A model generated the notes under the pieces. It was not told the DNA's origin, did not search any database, and saw nothing but the letters and a program-made list of their open reading frames with translations. The translations under genes and the position numbers were made by a program. A stretch of DNA of 64,000 nt from Coniella vitis (lineage: Eukaryota; Ascomycota; Sordariomycetes; Diaporthales; Schizoparmaceae): the NCBI GenBank assembly GCA_011317545.1, contig WUJK01000004.1:3294501-3358500 (forward strand), read 5' to 3'. Shown here in pieces: positions 23,715 to 36,900 of this stretch (positions are counted from its first letter, which is position 1; every line of letters starts with the position of its first letter).

Positions 23715-26194
23715 CGCTTATTTATTATTATTATATTATACTCCGTTTTGCTTAAATTATCTAGTATTCGGAACCCTTTCCTTTCATATCTAATAGGAAA
23801 CCGAGTATTAAAGAAAAACCTATAGTTATATTTATTTATTACTATATTTATATAACGTTTACTTCCCGTTCTCTCTCCTTAACCGCTAATTCTTACTAAA
23901 TAAACTAGTTAGATATATATTACTCCTTACCTTCTCTTTTTACGCTCCCTAAGTCCTATACCTAGCGTTTCCTTAGCTATAATATATCTTACTAGCGAAA
24001 AGGCTATAATTCTCCCGCTTTTTAATAGCTACTTCGCTTTAATACCTATAATACTAGGGTCGGTTATTAATATATTATAATATATATATATCATAATAGC
24101 GGGATCGCTACTTTATCTATAGTAATATATTATAGCTAAGCTTATTTATAATTCTTTTTTAGGTAATCTAGAATAATATACCTTATTATCTCTATTATTT
24201 TATAATAATAAAGCGGTATTATTATAATAGGAACTTTATACTTAAATAAATATACTTTTAAACTAATATACTTAATCCTAAGTTATAGGAGAATTAAGGA
24301 CTTATACTTCCTTAGCCTTATATAATAATTAAGAATATTAATAAATCTTAAGTTCTTAGCTATATCCGCGGTAATATTACTCCTTTATAAAGTTAATACT
24401 ATTTTACTATAATCCTATTATCCGTATTATCTCTTTTCTATTATATCCGGCTACTTATATAACCCTTTTCGTAATCTCTTACCTAATATATCGTAGGTAT
24501 ATAAGGGCTAAATTTATATAGCCTTTATATTAATTGCCCGTTTATTTACCTATATAATAATAGCGTTATAAGCCCGCTAAAGTTCCACCTTATCCTTTTA
24601 CTTCTTCTTCGTTATTATTATATATATATTAAGATATACCGGTAACAATAAATATCCGGCCTTTATTTTAAATAAGTATTTTGATATAGTTTTATATATA
24701 TCTATAATTATATATAGGTATTATATTTATACTATTTTAAGCTATATATAATACCTTTCGCTTTCCTATCCTTATTATACTAATACTAAACCGCGGCTTT
24801 GTATACTATAATACTCTATATAGCCGTTATGTAAACCTACTTTATATAATTACTATAATTACTATTATAACCCTATATAGGTATTATGATTATTATAAAT
24901 ATATACTTCTAGGTTTCTATCTTCTTTTTAAGTTTCTTAAGGTATTATCGTTATCTTAGTTTCCTATCTAACTATATACCGAGGAATTATATTAATTTCG
25001 CTAATCTAATATATATATTATTTAGCTATATCCTTTCTATAGGACTTTAATATACTCTAATAAAATATAAGAGCTCGCTTTTCTTAAGGGCAAATCTTAT
25101 CCTATATCTCCTTAATTATAACTTATAAACTTATATATACGTTATATAACCGCCGGGAATTCTCTATTATTATTATACCTATTATAAAAATATTCGTATC
25201 GTCGGTAAATCTTATTATTGATACTCCGATCGCCTTAAGTTCTTTATATACTAATAAGATATATAGGATAAAAAGGATAAAGGATAATAATAATCCTTAT
25301 AATACTCTTATATATATTTTTATAGTTAAAATATTATTTTACTAAAGTAAAATATTACTATTCTTTCCGATAAATAGGTCTTAACTTAATATATTATTTA
25401 AATAAGGAATCCCTTCTTCTTTAATACTTCAACTATTCTTTTATATATTATATAATTAAAGGCCCTTGTAATATCTAGTTAAAGCGTTATAATTAGCTTA
25501 TAATTCTATTTTATAAATGCTATTTTAATAACGATTTAAATTATAAGATTTACTAAATATATTATATAATTTCCTATTACTTTCTCTATAACCTTCTCGA
25601 TATAGCTTAATAATATAATCGATCGGTATACGCCGGTCTTTTATTACTCCTTTTCTATCTTTTTTAGCTTTTAAAGGATTAATACTCTAACTTTATAAAA
25701 ATATTATAGGAAGTATACTAATTTAAAGCTTATACTTATAATACCTATTAATACTTAAGCTAATATTAGCCTATATATTTTTAAAAGTTTAATCGGGATA
25801 TTATCTAATCCGGCTACTTTTTATAATTTAGTATTTCGTAAGGTTTATATTACCTTTATAATATCTATATTCTTTTATACCTCGAAATATATTATATAGA
25901 GTTTTTCTCCGATATTTAAGAGATTTACTTCGGGATTTAAGAAGAACTTTATTATTAAAACGCTATTTTTTCGTTTATATATAATATAGGGTATTTTATT
26001 CAAATTCTTAGGAGGGGTAATTAAGGGTTCGGCTTTAGTAAATAGCTCTATATTCTAGTTTATTTCTTAAAGGCTTATAATTTACTTATATTTCATAAAG
26101 CTTCTATTATTATATACTATTAACTCACCCTTTATATATTTATAATTATCTTCTTTTATATTATTTCCTTCCTATCCTCCTTCTCGATACTTTT
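23715..26194 (-). mobile_element. LINE-B copy B1, second non-LTR family, 5'-truncated
   Basis: The minus strand reads from the pre-RT region at about 26,190 through reverse transcriptase to a TAA-type tail at about 23,715-23,735. Other copies with the same 3' end lie at 28,072 and 57,346. The tail (TAATA/TAA units) and the sequence differ from LINE-A. The copy is heavily RIP-mutated. Confidence 0.85.
24800..26050 (-). pseudogene. LINE-B reverse transcriptase remnant (copy B1)
   Basis: Readable minus-strand segments in order are GVYRSIILLSYIEKVIEKVI (a YRPI.LL..GK..E-like block), DITRAFNYIIYKRI (the D-I-x-x-A-F-D block with Asn for Asp), and FTDDTNIF at about 25,193-25,212, where the two catalytic Asp codons survive. 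This fits a LINE reverse transcriptase distinct from LINE-A. Numerous TAG/TAA codons and frame changes make it inactive. Confidence 0.85.
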
Positions 26195-26218
26195 CCTATA
26201 TACGCCTGCTTTTATTAA
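26183..26218 (+). repeat. Scrap of LINE-A 5' end
   Basis: About 35 bases match the extreme 5' end of A4 (CGATACTTTTC and ACGCCTGCTTTTATTA). They are followed directly by LINE-A 3'-region sequence in the opposite orientation, so this is a rearranged junction rather than a copy. Confidence 0.65.
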
Positions 26219-26281
26219 ATATAGCTTAAAGATTATACTTAGACTTTACTAATTAAATATTGTTAATAAATATACTCGTTA

Positions 26282-27178
<897 letters not shown>

Positions 27179-28071
27179 CGTTAACGTTGAAAGGGAAAAC
27201 GCCGAACTCGAAGACTCGATATCTATAACCGATAAAAGCACCGGATTATAATAAAAAGAAGTAGTAATCTTATAAATATCGAGCGATATTGTTATATCGA
27301 TCTTATAATATTAATATAATATAATTAGAGATACCGATAGATACCGATAGAGGAAATAGAGGATTTATATAGAGTTTCTATTACCTTAATTATAGCTAAG
27401 GCGGATATAATAATATAATAGACGTAGCGTTTACTAGAATACTATAAAAAGATAATAACTTAAGTTAAATTATTAATAAAGTTAATATGCGAAATATCTT
27501 TAAGTTAAAGTTAGGTATAAATAATATTGAATAGATAATATAGATATTAAGAGTTTATAATATAAATATATAAAGTCGTTATAAAGGCGTAGCTATTATA
27601 AAGGGAAACCTCGATATAGTAATTATTAAAGTTTTAGTAAAATATTAGATAATAGAGCCGATATAGCTTTAAAAGATATAGGTAATAACGACTCGAATAA
27701 ATAGTAAGGGTATATAGGAACCGAAGCTAATAATCCTAACCTATTATAGCTAAAAGGTAACGATTTATAAAAATTAAGCGATAATAAACCTTATATTAAT
27801 CTAGCTAATCTCAATAGGGAATAATAATATCGGTAATAAAGATATAATAGCTATATAGCGGTTTTATAGCGGAGATATTATTGAAGAGGGAGTAAATTAA
27901 TATAAGTAAAGGATATGATAAAAGAAGATAGTATTCGACGAAAATATAATAAAAGCTAGGTAAATATATATAGTTATTATAAAAGGAATATTTATAAATT
28001 AGCTAAAAGATATATAAGCTAATCTAAAGGAGCTATTTCGAAGTATTAAAATAGCGAATTTATATTATTAT
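27179..28071. other. Unclassified degenerate block
   Basis: About 0.9 kb is bounded by A7 on the left and the LINE-B tail on the right. The plus strand is somewhat purine-rich, as in coding DNA, but no domain is recognisable and no second copy is evident in the window. A short tandem GATACCGATA occurs near 27,328-27,350. It may be an older element that LINE-B entered. Confidence 0.5.
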
Positions 28072-29912
28072 TTATTATTATTATTATATTATACTCCGCT
28101 CTACCTAAATTATCTAGTATTCGGAACCCCTTCCTTCCTTATCTAATAGGAAACCGAATACCGGAGAAAGACCTATAGCTATACTTATTTATTACTATAT
28201 AAACGTAGTATTTACTTTCTATTCTCCCCGCTTAACCGCTAGTTCTTACTAATTAGGCTAATTAAATATATATTATTCTTTACCTCCTCTTCTTTCCTTC
28301 CTTAAGCTCTACGCCTAGCGTTTCCCCGGCTATAATACGTTTTACTAGCGAAAAAGGTATTATTCTCGCGCTTCCTAATAGTTACTTCGCTATTATACCT
28401 ATAATCTTAGGGTCGATTATTAGTATATTATAATATATATACGATAATAGCGGAATCGCTGCTTTATCTATAGCTATATATTATAATTAAGCTTATCGAT
28501 AATCCTCTTTTAAATAGTTTAGAATAATATATCTCGTTATCTTTATTAATCCGTAGCGGTAAAATAGTATTATTATAATAGAAACCTTATATCTAAATAA
28601 ATATACTTTTAGATTAATATACTTAATCCTAAGTTATAATAGGGTTAAGGATTTATACTTCCTAGGCTTTATATAATAATTAAGGATATTAGTAAACCTT
28701 AAGTTTCTAGCTATATCCGCGGGGATATTACTTCTTTATAAAGATAATACTATTTTATTATAATCTTACTATTTATATTATCTCCTTTTTATTATATCTA
28801 GCTATTTATATAGCCCCTTTTATAATCTCTTACTTAATATATCTTAAGTATATAAGGGCTATATTAATATAACGCTTATACCGGTCTCCCTTTTATTTAT
28901 TTATATTATAATTATATTATAGGCTTATAGAAATCTCGTCTTATCTTCCTACCTCTCCTTTATAGCTATCATATATATATCGAGATATACCGGTAATAAT
29001 AGGTATCCGGCCTCTACTTTAAGAAGGTATTTCGGTATAGTTTTATATACGCTTGTAACTATATATAAATATTATATCTATACTATTTCTAAGCTATATA
29101 TAATACCCTTCGCATTCTTATCTTTATTATATTAATATTAAACTATAGCTTTATATATAATAGCGCTTTATATAACTATTATATAAACTTACTTTATATA
29201 ATCGCTATCATAACCCTATATAAACGCTTTAATTCTTATAAATATATACTTATAGATTTCTATCTTCTTCTTAAATTCCTTAAAATACGTTTATTATTTT
29301 AGCTTCCTATCTAGCTATATACCGAGGAATTATACTAATTCCGCCGGCTTAATATATATATTATTTAATTATATACTCTCTATAGGACTTTAGTATATCC
29401 TTATAAAATATATAAGTTCGCTCTTCTAAGGGGCGAGTTTTATCTTATATCTCCTTAACTATAACTTATAAACTATATATATATTATATAATCGCCGGTA
29501 ATCTTCTATTATTATTATACCTATTATAAGAATATTTATATTATCGGTAAACCCTATTATTAATACTCCAATCGCTTCGAGCTCCTTATATAGTAACGAG
29601 ATATATAGTATAAAAAGAATAAGGGATAATAATAATCCCTATAATACTCTTATATATATTTTTCGTAGTAATAACGCTATTCTATCGAAGTAGAGTATTA
29701 CCGTTCTTTCTAATAGATAGCTCTTAACCTATTATACTACCTATTTAGGGAAACCCTTCTTCTCTAATACTTTAACTATTCTTTTATATATTATATAGTT
29801 AAAGGCCCCTATAATATCTAATTAGAGGAGGGTTATAATTAGCTTACGATTCTATATTATAAACGCTGCTTTAGTAACGATTTGGATTATAAGATCCGTT
29901 AAGCGCGCTATA
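28072..29912 (-). mobile_element. LINE-B copy B2, main part
   Basis: The minus strand aligns with B1 from its tail (28,072-28,095, TAA-type) to the early reverse transcriptase. The catalytic motif reads FTDNIN at about 29,537-29,556, with the second Asp changed to Asn. It is interrupted at 29,899-29,912 (TTAAGCGCGCTATA) by the unmutated LINE-A fragment A8. Confidence 0.85.
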
Positions 29913-30358
29913 ACGCTGCATTGGCAGCTTGGCAGCTGGCTGGCTCTCTGGCGCAGCGCCCTTGGGCTGCTGTGCTGGTGAGGTCATCGCCAGCATAGTC
30001 GACGTATAGCACGTGTATAGTACGGCTTCGGAACTGGTCTCGGCCGGCATCTGACGTCTGGTAACCATGCGGTGACACGCTGACCTAATAAAAACGTGGC
30101 TCTGCACGGGCCACACTAACAGTGTCACATAACTCTGCTCTGAGACCAATCCCTGGAGCATTTAGCCTCTGGGACGTAGCTGACACGCTATGAAGCAGCC
30201 TTCGGGCTGGGGTTGCATTACGAATATATATGCTGGGTGGGTGTGTATACGCTCCTTAGCAGTACGACAGGCAGTGCACGCCGAGATACCCCTTGGGAGG
30301 TATGCCAGCGTAACTGGTCCGGCGTTAATTTAAATAAATAAATAAATAAATAAATAAA
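29913..30358 (+). mobile_element. LINE-A fragment A8, 446 bp, not RIP-mutated
   Basis: This 5'-truncated copy contains only the last ~410 bases of LINE-A and an (AAAT)n tail. It is flanked by a perfect 14-bp duplication (29,899-29,912 and 30,359-30,372). Unlike its surroundings it keeps CpA and TpG throughout (GGCAGCTTGGCAGCTGGC near 29,932). Nearly every difference from the same region of A4 (40,010-40,420) is CA to TA or TG to TA on the A4 side. It is the best guide in the window to the original LINE-A sequence. A 96-codon minus-strand frame across it is not supported as a gene. Confidence 0.95.
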
Positions 30359-30510
30359 TTAAGCGCGCTATACGATTGCCTATTTGCCCCTTAGGTAGTA
30401 GGTTATATTCTTCCGCTGCGTTACCGATACGGTTTCCTACCGCTTTATCTATAACCTTTTCGACGCAGCTTAATAGCGCAATCGGTCGATATACGCCGGC
30501 CTTCCGCTTA
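30359..30510 (-). mobile_element. LINE-B copy B2, right part
   Basis: It resumes after A8 with the second copy of the duplication and aligns with the B1 segment at about 25,545-25,650 (ending CGATCGGTATACGCCGG there). It is less mutated than B1, with GATTGCC and CGCTGCG retained. It stops at about 30,510. Confidence 0.8.
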
Positions 30511-31002
30511 GCGAATTCATAGAGTATAAATAAAATTAAACCTAAGATTCCTAGAAGTAATATAGCTCGAATTATACTTATTATAATACTTAACTATATA
30601 TAAGTTATTAAAAAGCTATATAAAGAAGAACTCCTATAAAGGGTATAGCTCTTTACCTATAAACCCTATATATAAGATATAATAATATACTAATACTTTA
30701 AGTATTATAAATATAGCTATATTATAAGGTATTATATAAAAGATATTAAGTACGGATATTATATAGGAGTAGCGTATAAGTAAGGAGAATATAGCTACCT
30801 TTTACTAAAAGATATGTCGAAGATTATTTATATAAATAAATAAATTAAGGGATAGGGTAAGAGATATATATTATTACCGATTATAAGAGTTCGAAGTTAG
30901 TATACTAATATAATTACTTAATAGCGAATTCGTAGGAGGAATAGTAAATATATTTTAATTAATATCGAGGAAGAGGCTAATATTACGGAGATAAGAAACA
31001 CT
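30511..31002 (+). pseudogene. LINE gag-like ORF1 remnant with Tyr-converted zinc knuckle
   Basis: The plus strand reads KPKIPRSNIARIILII near 30,540, then at about 30,694-30,735 YFKYYKYSYIIRYY, which matches CxxCxxxGHxxxxC if each Tyr replaces Cys or His and Ser replaces Gly, all expected RIP changes. IKDIKYGYYIGVAYK and LLLKDMSK follow, as in the second knuckle region of LINE gags. It may belong to a plus-strand LINE-B copy or to another LINE. It is cut at about 31,003 by the A6 tail. Confidence 0.65.
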
Positions 31003-32192
31003 ATTTATTTATTTATTGAATTATTTATTTAATTAAATTAACGCCGGACTAGTTACGCTAGCATACCTCCTAAGGAGTATCTCGGCGTATACCGCCTATT
31101 ATACTACTGAGAAACGTATATATACCTACTTAATATATATAATCCTAGTATAACCTAAGCTTAGAAGCTATTTAATATACGTATTAGCTATATCCTAGAG
31201 GCCAAATACTCTAGGGATTAGCCTTAGAGTAGAGTTATATAATACTATATTTATAGCCTATATAAAGCTATTATATATTAAGTTAACGCATTATTACATA
31301 GCTATTAAGCGTTAAATACTGGCTAAAACCGGCCCTAAGCCCGTTCTATATATATATTAATATACCGATTATATTAGTAATAACCTTACTAATATAAAAG
31401 CCCGCGGACGCTATATTAGAAAGCTTACTAGCTATTATCCTATTATTATAGTATAGATATCCTTATAATAATATAGAATAATAGCTTAGAATATATTACA
31501 GATATATTCTAAAGCGCTTATTATTAATAATTTGTAAAAGTATATATTATTCTACTAATAATAACTAGCTCTTTTATTATAAATATAGATAATGACTATT
31601 ATAGCTAGAAGTACCCTTATTATTATGAATAATATGGGTATTATACTAGCTATTATACTTCTTCTACCCTCTTTATAAGTTACTTAGGCTTCCTCCTCTT
31701 TCTCCATTTCTCCTCTCTCTCTCTCTTCTTAATATATAGTTATATAATAGTATTATAGCCCATATTATTATTATATTAAACTTCCTACTAGAACTCCTAA
31801 TACCGCTATTACTATATTTACTATTATTATATCTCTTAAGAAAAGAAGTAAACGTATTTACTATCCTAAAACGCATTTTCAGATTTATAGTAGCTTATTA
31901 ATATCTTTTAATAATATATAGGTAAGTATACTAAAACGCGCTATATTATAAACGGTATTAATACCTATATAAGTAAAAAATATAAGTTAAACTAATTAAT
32001 CTAAATATATTAGCCTAATTCCTAAAGTATTATAGCCTCTTATCTATATATTTATATAAATATTAAAATAATTATAAAGTATAACTGAAAGATTATACTT
32101 AAAGTCTACTACTTAAATACTATTAATAAATACGCTTATTAATAAAGTTTAAAGCTATTAAAAAGGGTATTACTTCTATAACATATAGCGCA
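31003..32192 (-). mobile_element. LINE-A copy A6 (minus), 3' segment
   Basis: It starts with the reverse complement of the AAAT tail and of CCGGCGTTAATTT (to about 31,056), continues through the 3' region with its CT-rich tract (31,689-31,732), and reaches the reverse-strand ORF start at 32,142. It is interrupted by A4 at the duplication 32,178-32,192. A minus-strand frame at 31,673-31,876 (67 codons, Arg/Glu-rich from the CT tract) has no counterpart open in other copies and is not called. Confidence 0.9.
32142..32192 (+). pseudogene. Reverse-strand LINE-A ORF of A6, piece 1 of 3
   Basis: The first 17 codons (ATA, then KFKAIKKGI) lie left of A4. The frame resumes at 40,456, is broken again by A5 near 41,385 and ends at 49,752 (TAA after VI*P, as in A1). 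One ORF therefore took two independent LINE-A insertions. Confidence 0.55.
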
Positions 32193-32389
32193 TCCTTCCC
32201 GATACTTTTCTCGTGCACGCCTGCTTTTATTAAGGGTACGTACGGTTTTGCTAATAATTCACTAATATCTAACCTGTTTGCATATAGGCAAATACGGTCG
32301 CGGGATAGCCTCGTAGGAGGCCCTGCCTACGGATACGACGTAGGGCGGCTCGCCGCCGCTTAAGGGATTAGTACCTAGGACGGATACTA

Positions 32390-33990
32390 GTTCTATTACG
32401 GATTCGATTTACTCCCCTATATAGCAGAAGAGGCACTATAGTACTACGCTATAGTTATAAGAGGATACTACTACTTATTAAAATAACCCCCTTACCCCTA
32501 ATACGGTTAGGACCCTCCTTATAGATATATATTATACGTTTATAGCTCGGGAGACGGTCTTACTAGCGGTAAATAAGACCCTAAGAAAACTAGTTAATAC
32601 CTTTAAAGGCCCTCTATAGAGTAAGGAGTATCTTTATATAGAGAGGGTATACTCCTAACTCTTAACTATAGCTAGGCGCGAGCTTAAAAATTTTTTATCG
32701 GATCCGGCTATTAGCCGGCCTATTCCGATATACCCGATTCCTCCCGTTATTACTCTATAGGTAGTACTTTACCCCTAATAGCTACCTTTACCCGCCTAAT
32801 ACCCCTAATAGGGTTAAAGCTAGGCTACCGTTATAAGTATAGCCGTTAGGCTCCCGGCGGAGCCGGCTTATTATATTCGAAAAGCCGGCCCCTAATACAG
32901 CCGATAGCGGGGATAGGATATAAGGATCCTCCTTATAGCTGCCCCTTATAATATATTTATAAGCTCGCCCCTTTAGGGATTTAAGCTAGGTATTTATACT
33001 CGGCTTTAGATCCCTATAACTAATATAGCGGTAGTTACTAAAACCCCTACCGGCTAGGCTCTATACCTTACTAGTAAGGAGGTTCGGGATAGGCTTCTCG
33101 CTAACCCTTTAAGGGATAAGCTATTAGAGCTAATATAGGCGTCCTCGGTAACTATACCGTAGACTTAGGTTATCTATACGGTAACCGGGGTTCCGAAGGA
33201 GCTTTATAACCCCTTTACCTATTAGAGGGTTTCTCCTAAGGAGTATATCCGGGAGGAAGCTATAGTATAAACGGGAGTTAAGCTTATTTCCTATAGGCTT
33301 TCTATAAATAGATATAACCCTATTATAGGTATTACTACTTAGCTAATATCCTTTTTATACGAAGTATAACCCTTCTAGGTTTTTAACCTACCCCGTGCCT
33401 AGCTAGTATAGAAGATAGAGAGGCTCTCTTTTTATACGGACGGCTATCTTAGCTACTATTTAACTAAGTATTATATAAGGAGTAGGCGGTACCCTACCTA
33501 CTCTAACGCTTAGTATACTTAGGAAGGGGAGGTTTATACGCTTCCCCCTAAGTATATTAATTATTATAAGCCGGTCCGCTCTAGCTACCTTAGCTATATT
33601 ACTACCCCTATAATAATTAATAAATAGCTTTATTACCCGTTTATCTCTAAGCTTAAGAGGATTAGGAATATAGGTAAGGCCCGTTATAACGATATAAATA
33701 CGGCTATAGATATTACTAATAGCTAGTAGGAGCCTTAACCCCCTGCTAAGCCTATAGAGTAGCCGTCTATTAAAAGCCCCTCCCGGAAGCGGCCTTATAA
33801 TAATATCCGTAACTATATACCGCTAACCGGCTTATAATAGCGCCTATAGCTCGACCTAGCTAATATACCGCCTCTAAAGGGTCCTAGCCCCGTTATAGAG
33901 AGAGAGCCTATACCCCTAGCGGATATAGTTAAGGATAACGATAATACGGTTATAATCCTTAGCTCCTAAGGGGGCTTAAATACTATTACT
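32390..33990 (+). pseudogene. LINE-A gag-like ORF1 remnant (copy A4)
   Basis: ORF1 proteins of Tad1-like LINEs bind element RNA. Readable parts are ETVLLAVNKTLRKLVNTF near 32,550, ARRELKNFLSDPAI near 32,670, GVPKELYNPF near 33,190 and GVKLISYRLSINRYNPIIGI near 33,270. A Cys/His knuckle region follows at about 33,450-33,600, now Tyr-rich (GYLSYYLTKYY, then RYPTYSNA and PPKYINYYKPVRSS), where CxxC...HxxxxC and PKCxNC are expected. The start codon cannot be fixed because ATG codons are mostly ATA. It ends just before ORF2. Confidence 0.82.
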
Positions 33991-33999
33991 TCCCCTATA

Positions 34000-36900
34000 T
34001 ATAAGTAGGATATACCCTTTCGATAGCCGGGGGGCTCTTCTTATAATCGCCTAGGCGAATATAGGGAAGAAATAGTCTACCTATATTATACTATTAATAC
34101 TTTATACTAAGCAGGGGGTAGACGTTATATAGGTCTAGGAGCTATATATAATATATAATACGAGAACTTAAAGGTACCTTATTTATAAGCTTTTCTCGCC
34201 GGTAGATAACTAGAGAGGGGATCCGATAGCTTATTATAAGGAAAGGCGGTAGGAGTTATTCGGTAATAAGCCCCGGGTCCTAACGTATATATAACGGGGT
34301 TATAAGCTATATATAAAGTAATAACGGCCCTTTACTATAAGGGACGGACTCTAGTTAAAGGTATTAAGGGTCCTTCTAATTAACGTTTACCGGGCGCTTA
34401 GGGAGGATATAGTATTCGATTATATACTAAATAGTCTACCTATATAGAGATAGGTAGTTAGAGGCGATTTTAATATAATCTATACTCCTTATAAGCTAGG
34501 TAAGCCTAACGAAAGGGGTAATAACCGGGTTAAAGACTAGATATTATTTAAAGATATATTCTTTATAAATACCCCGGGCGTCCCTATATATATTCGAGGG
34601 GGGGTCTTTAACCTAATCTTCTCTAAAACGGTTACGGAGGTTACTCCTAACCTATATACTAGCTCTAACTATAAAACCCTTATTACGATTATCGGTAGTA
34701 GTCCTCCGCTCCCCTAGGAATAGCTAGTACGGCTACGGGTAGACCTATAATCCCTCCCGGCCTTTAAGGGCCTTTTAGAAATAAGGCTAATAGATATACC
34801 GCCCCTTTTATAAGCGGAGAGCTTAGCTTCTCTAGACGATTAGGTAACCCGCTTAGACTATTTCTAGGGTAGGGCCCTAAAAGTAACGGGGCGGTAGCTA
34901 TAACCCTACTCCTAAGCCCTTTAGTAGAATAATAGGGTAGAGGAGGTATACCGGGCGTATATTAGGGCCCGATATAATTATCGGATTTATTTAAAGGAGT
35001 TCTAGGTAGTTAGGAATACCTTTAAGGGGGCTATTCGAATATATCGGTAAGCCTTCTAATAGGGTAAGATAGATATAATAGCTTCGGATATAAATATCTT
35101 CGGGATAATAGGGTAATATAAGCTAGCTATACCGCTATAAGCTCCCCTGCTATATATAGGGGACGGTATATTATATAAGGACCTTATTAAGAAAGCGAGC
35201 TTATTACGGGATAAGATTCTATAGCGGTTCTCTGGGGGTAATAACTTAGTTAGGGATCCGCTTAAAGGCTAGGACGCTTCTAAAGCCCGTTTCTAATAGG
35301 GTTATACGGTTATACCTAAGGAGGTAAAGGAGTATATTATTCGAGTTAAATCTACCTCTCCCGGGGTAAATAGCGCCTTAATATCCCTATTAAAAGAGTA
35401 TTAGGATAGTATTAGCCCCCTTTTAGTTCGGCTTTATAACTATTACCTTACTATAAGTTACTTTCCTTTACCTTAGCGCTATATTAAGGTATCGATATAC
35501 CCTAAGCTAGATAGGAGGGATATAAATAGCCCTAGGTTATATAGGCTTATTACTCTCCTTTTTATATTTTCTAAAGGGCTTAAGAGGCTAGTTATATATA
35601 GGCTCTCCTAGATCCTATTTACTAAAGGGGTCCTTAACCTATAGTATTATAGGGCGCTATTAAAACGCTCCGTAATAAACCTTATAATAATACTTATATA
35701 TAATATCGAGCTAGTACTCTCCCGAGGGTAGGTTATTATAGTAGTAACTAGGGATATATAAGGGGCGTTTAATATTATCCTCCCTAATAGATTAATCGTA
35801 TAGCTACGAATCCTTAGTTTCTTACTCCTATTACTAAGTTTAATAACCTCCTTCCTAGTAGTATAGTTAGTATAAGTCCGCTTAGATAGGTCGACGACGG
35901 GTTTCTCCTCGGTAAGATATAATATACCCTAGGGCTTACCTCTCTCGCCGGTATTATATATAATCTACCTCTTTAAACTTATTTTATAGGGTAGTAATAG
36001 GTATTTCTGCTATACGGATAATATTCTCTTCCTTTATATATCTAATAGTACGGAGAAAAATATAGTATTACTAGAAATGGATATAGTAAGCGTTAATAAC
36101 TAGGCTTTAAGGAATATAGTATAATTTATAGCGGAGAAGACGGAAGTTTTCTACTTCTTAAGGCGTAGGGAGGCGGTATAGCCGGCTATTATAATAGGTA
36201 GTAGCGTATAGAGCTTATTATTAGTATACCCTCCTATTCTAAGGTAGCTAGCTTCTATTAGCTAGGATTCTAGTTTAATAAGCGTTTTACGGATAGGAGG
36301 TATATTAAGGAAAGGGATTATAAGACGGCGAAGGTTATAGCTTACCTTAGGAGCCTTAGGAAGGTATAATATAGCCCCCTTACGGTATCCCTCTATAAAG
36401 TAGTTACGGTAATATTTATCCCGATACTTATATATATAGCGGACGCCTAATTTCGACCGGGCTATACGCTTATAGTATAGCTTAAGAAGGCGGATTAACT
36501 ACTAGTAAAGGGCGCTAAAGGAGTACTACCGGTATAGAGGACGGTATATATAGTAGTAGCCCTTTATAAAGCGGGCCTCCCTATAGCTAGGCTTATACTA
36601 GGAGCGGCGGTTCGTCGGGCTAGCCTACGATATACTCTACTAGATATAGGGCACCCCTTTTATAAACGGATATATACTCCTATAGGATATAACCTTAGGG
36701 TATTTAATACGCGCTTTACGGATACTATATATAGCTTTCCTGCTATACCTAAGCTAGCCCTACTCACCCCCCGGTATCCTAACCGTACTATACTAAACCC
36801 TAATATCGGTTACCCTAAAGAGGAAGTAACTATACGCTATAATATATAGTATATAACCCTACTACCGGATATTATAATAGTATATACGGATAGCTCTAAG

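Noticed and set aside
29871..30161. 96-codon minus-strand open frame
   Set aside because: It spans the junction of LINE-B and the LINE-A 3' fragment A8. It is open because A8 escaped RIP, not because of coding constraint, and the equivalent 3' region in other copies has no matching function.
31673..31876. 67-codon minus-strand open frame, Arg/Glu-rich end
   Set aside because: It lies in the 3' region of A6. The charged end comes from the CT-rich tract, and I saw no support for an equivalent frame in A1, A3 or A4.
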